Shown here: one piece after another, positions 57,587-58,565 of the stretch
Layout: each line of letters starts with the position of its first letter
How positions within the stretch are numbered: position 1 is the stretch's first letter
Source: Serratia nevei
Lineage (GTDB): Bacteria; Pseudomonadota; Gammaproteobacteria; Enterobacterales; Enterobacteriaceae
NCBI RefSeq assembly: GCF_024160145.1
Contig: NZ_JAMYWQ010000032.1
Location: 1 to 58,565, forward strand
DNA: 58,565 nucleotides
Direction of reading: 5' to 3'
Program-made: the position numbers and the translations under genes
Notes under the pieces: model-generated
The model's input: the letters and a program-made list of their open reading frames with translations, nothing else
What the model was told of the DNA's origin: nothing
Database searches by the model: none

Positions 57587-58234
57587 ATGAAATACCATCT
57601 TATTCCCGTTACCGCCTTTAGCCAGAACTGCAGCCTGATCTGGTGTGAGAACACGCAGCAGGCGGCGTTGGTCGATCCTGGCGGCGAAGCGGAAAAAATC
57701 AAAGCGGAAGTGGCGCAGCAGGGGGTGACGATCACCCAGATCTTGCTGACGCACGGCCATTTGGATCACGTCGGTGCGGCGGCGGCGCTGGCGGACCATT
57801 ATCAGGTGCCGATCTACGGCCCGGATAAAGAAGACGCGTTTTGGCTGGACGGTTTGCCGGCGCAGAGCCGGATGTTTGGACTGGAAGAGTGCGCGCCGCT
57901 GACGCCGACCCGCTGGCTGGCGGAAGGCGATGAGATGCAGGTGGGCGAGATGACGCTCAAGGTGCTGCACTGCCCGGGGCATACGCCGGGCCACATCGTC
58001 TTTATCAATGAGCAGGCGCGTTTGGCACTGGTGGGCGACGTACTGTTTAACGGCGGCGTGGGGCGCAGCGACTTCCCGCGCGGTGATCATCAGGCGCTGA
58101 TTGCCTCTATTCGCACCAAACTGCTGCCGCTGGGCGACGACATGCGCTTTATTCCTGGCCACGGCCCGATGTCGACTTTCGGCCACGAGCGCCAGACCAA
58201 CCCGTTCCTGCGCGAAGAGCCGGCGGTGTGGTAA
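57587..58234 (+). CDS. gloC: Hydroxyacylglutathione hydrolase GloC (YcbL)
   Basis: Type II glyoxalase of the metallo-beta-lactamase fold, 215 aa from ATG 57587 ([15 protein letters not shown]), the E. coli length. It hydrolyses S-lactoylglutathione. The metal motif is H56-G-H58-L-D60-H61. GGAG lies 7 bases before the ATG. aspC follows in E. coli but lies beyond the window here. Confidence 0.95.
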   Translation: MKYHLIPVTAFSQNCSLIWCENTQQAALVDPGGEAEKIKAEVAQQGVTITQILLTHGHLDHVGAAAALADHYQVPIYGPDKEDAFWLDGLPAQSRMFGLEECAPLTPTRWLAEGDEMQVGEMTLKVLHCPGHTPGHIVFINEQARLALVGDVLFNGGVGRSDFPRGDHQALIASIRTKLLPLGDDMRFIPGHGPMSTFGHERQTNPFLREEPAVW

Positions 58235-58440
58235 CGATTATTTCCCGGCAGAAATAATCAAGGGGCGCATAGAGCGCCCCTCAAGGTAATTAACAAACCT
58301 GATGGTGTTGCCAGGCCTACAGAAGGCAACTTATAAAAAGATAAGGAAAATCAATTTATTGATTTTCGGCTGATAACCACAAAGGCGTAAAAACCACGTT
58401 TTTTTCGCCTTTGCCAACAGTTTGAAGGGGCGCATAGAGC
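58235..58440. other. Gene-free region after gloC with a repeated palindromic segment
   Basis: A hairpin AGGGGCGC/GCGCCCCT (58261-58281) probably terminates gloC. The 16 bases AAGGGGCGCATAGAGC (58260-58275) recur exactly at 58425-58440, directly before the putative insertion sequence end. A long A/T-rich hairpin AAAGGCG/CGCCTTT lies at 58381-58412. No gene is seen. Confidence 0.6.
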
Positions 58441-58457
58441 CTGTCTCTTCTACACAA

Positions 58458-58488
58458 ATCCCCAGGTCAGTTGTCTGGGGATTTTTTT
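58458..58488 (+). terminator. Terminator hairpin inside the putative IS end
   Basis: ATCCCCAG/CTGGGGAT with a nine-base loop followed by T7. It lies between the terminal repeat and the start codon at 58543 and would stop transcription entering from the host side. Confidence 0.8.
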
Positions 58489-58542
58489 GAATCTTTTCAC
58501 CTGTTCCCGATCTGATATGAAAATTATCGGCGGGAGATAGCT

Positions 58543-58565
58543 ATGTTTTTATCCAATACTGCACA
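58543..58565 (+). CDS. Start of a putative transposase (partial)
   Basis: ATG 58543 follows GGGAG by six bases and begins MFLSNTA before the window ends. Seven residues cannot identify the protein. The position behind an IS50-like end is the only reason to call it a transposase. Confidence 0.3.

Larger units (their letters stand above)
58441..58565 (+). mobile_element. Left end of an IS50-related insertion sequence (truncated by window)
   Basis: CTGTCTCTTCTACACAAAT (58441-58459) matches the Tn5 mosaic end (CTGTCTCTTATACACATCT) at 16 of 19 positions and the outside end at 16 of 19. The flanking GCATAGAGC would be the 9-base target duplication of that family. A terminator hairpin and a start codon follow, as in elements shielded from outside transcription. 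The right end is not in the window. Confidence 0.6.

Noticed and set aside
58276-58424. The 149 bases between the two 16-base repeats as a miniature transposon
   Set aside because: The ends are not inverted repeats of each other, and the repeats are longer than usual target duplications; a duplicated hairpin explains them better.

Overview
The window is chromosomal DNA from an enterobacterium, most likely Serratia (S. marcescens group). GC is high. The host genes follow the conserved Enterobacterales order focA-pflB, ycaO, serC-aroA, cmk-rpsA-ihfB, comEC-msbA-lpxK, ycaQ, ycaR-kdsB, ycbJ, elyC, cmoM-mukFEB, ldtD, mepK, gloC. The genus is inferred from protein similarity and from an ansB-type asparaginase beside ycaO; no rRNA is present to confirm it.

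Region 1 (1 to about 22.4 kb) is the structural half of a P2/186-type prophage, apparently intact. In order it holds two AT-rich accessory genes in the P2 tin/old position, a cos site one base different from the phage 186 cos as I recall it, Q and P (leftward), then O-N-M-L-X-Y-K-lysB-lysC-R-S, V-W-J-I-H-G, FI-FII-E/E'-T-U-D and ogr (rightward). Integrase, repressor and replication genes must lie left of the window. Three rightward operons (O, V, FI) are preceded by the same GTTGTCTG motif at the positions of P2 late promoters, presumably read by Ogr. The lysis cassette has a pinholin/holin-like protein, a SAR endolysin with the cysteine-caged layout of P1 Lyz, and nested spanin genes. The prophage ends just downstream of pflB, so it seems to sit in the pflB-pflA interval.

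Region 2 (22.5 to 31.9 kb) carries fermentation and amino-acid metabolism. focA-pflB (leftward) has an FNR-type box and a TTG start for focA. Then come ycaO, periplasmic asparaginase ansB, and serC-aroA with an intercistronic terminator-like hairpin.

Region 3 (32 to 41.8 kb) holds cmk, rpsA, ihfB, a ComEC-family gene whose best start is ATC, the lipid A genes msbA-lpxK, and a convergent hglS (ydcJ).

Region 4 (42 to 58.2 kb) has a canonical and a degenerate cold-shock protein, the ycaQ DNA glycosylase, ycaR-kdsB preceded by a perfect CRP-type palindrome, ycbJ, elyC, the cmoM-mukF-mukE-mukB condensin operon, and the peptidoglycan genes ldtD and mepK, then gloC.

Region 5 (58.2 kb to the end) has a duplicated short sequence and, at 58441, a 16/19 match to the Tn5 mosaic end followed by a terminator hairpin and the start of an open frame: probably the left end of an IS50-related insertion sequence cut by the window edge. 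No tRNA, rRNA or CRISPR array was seen.
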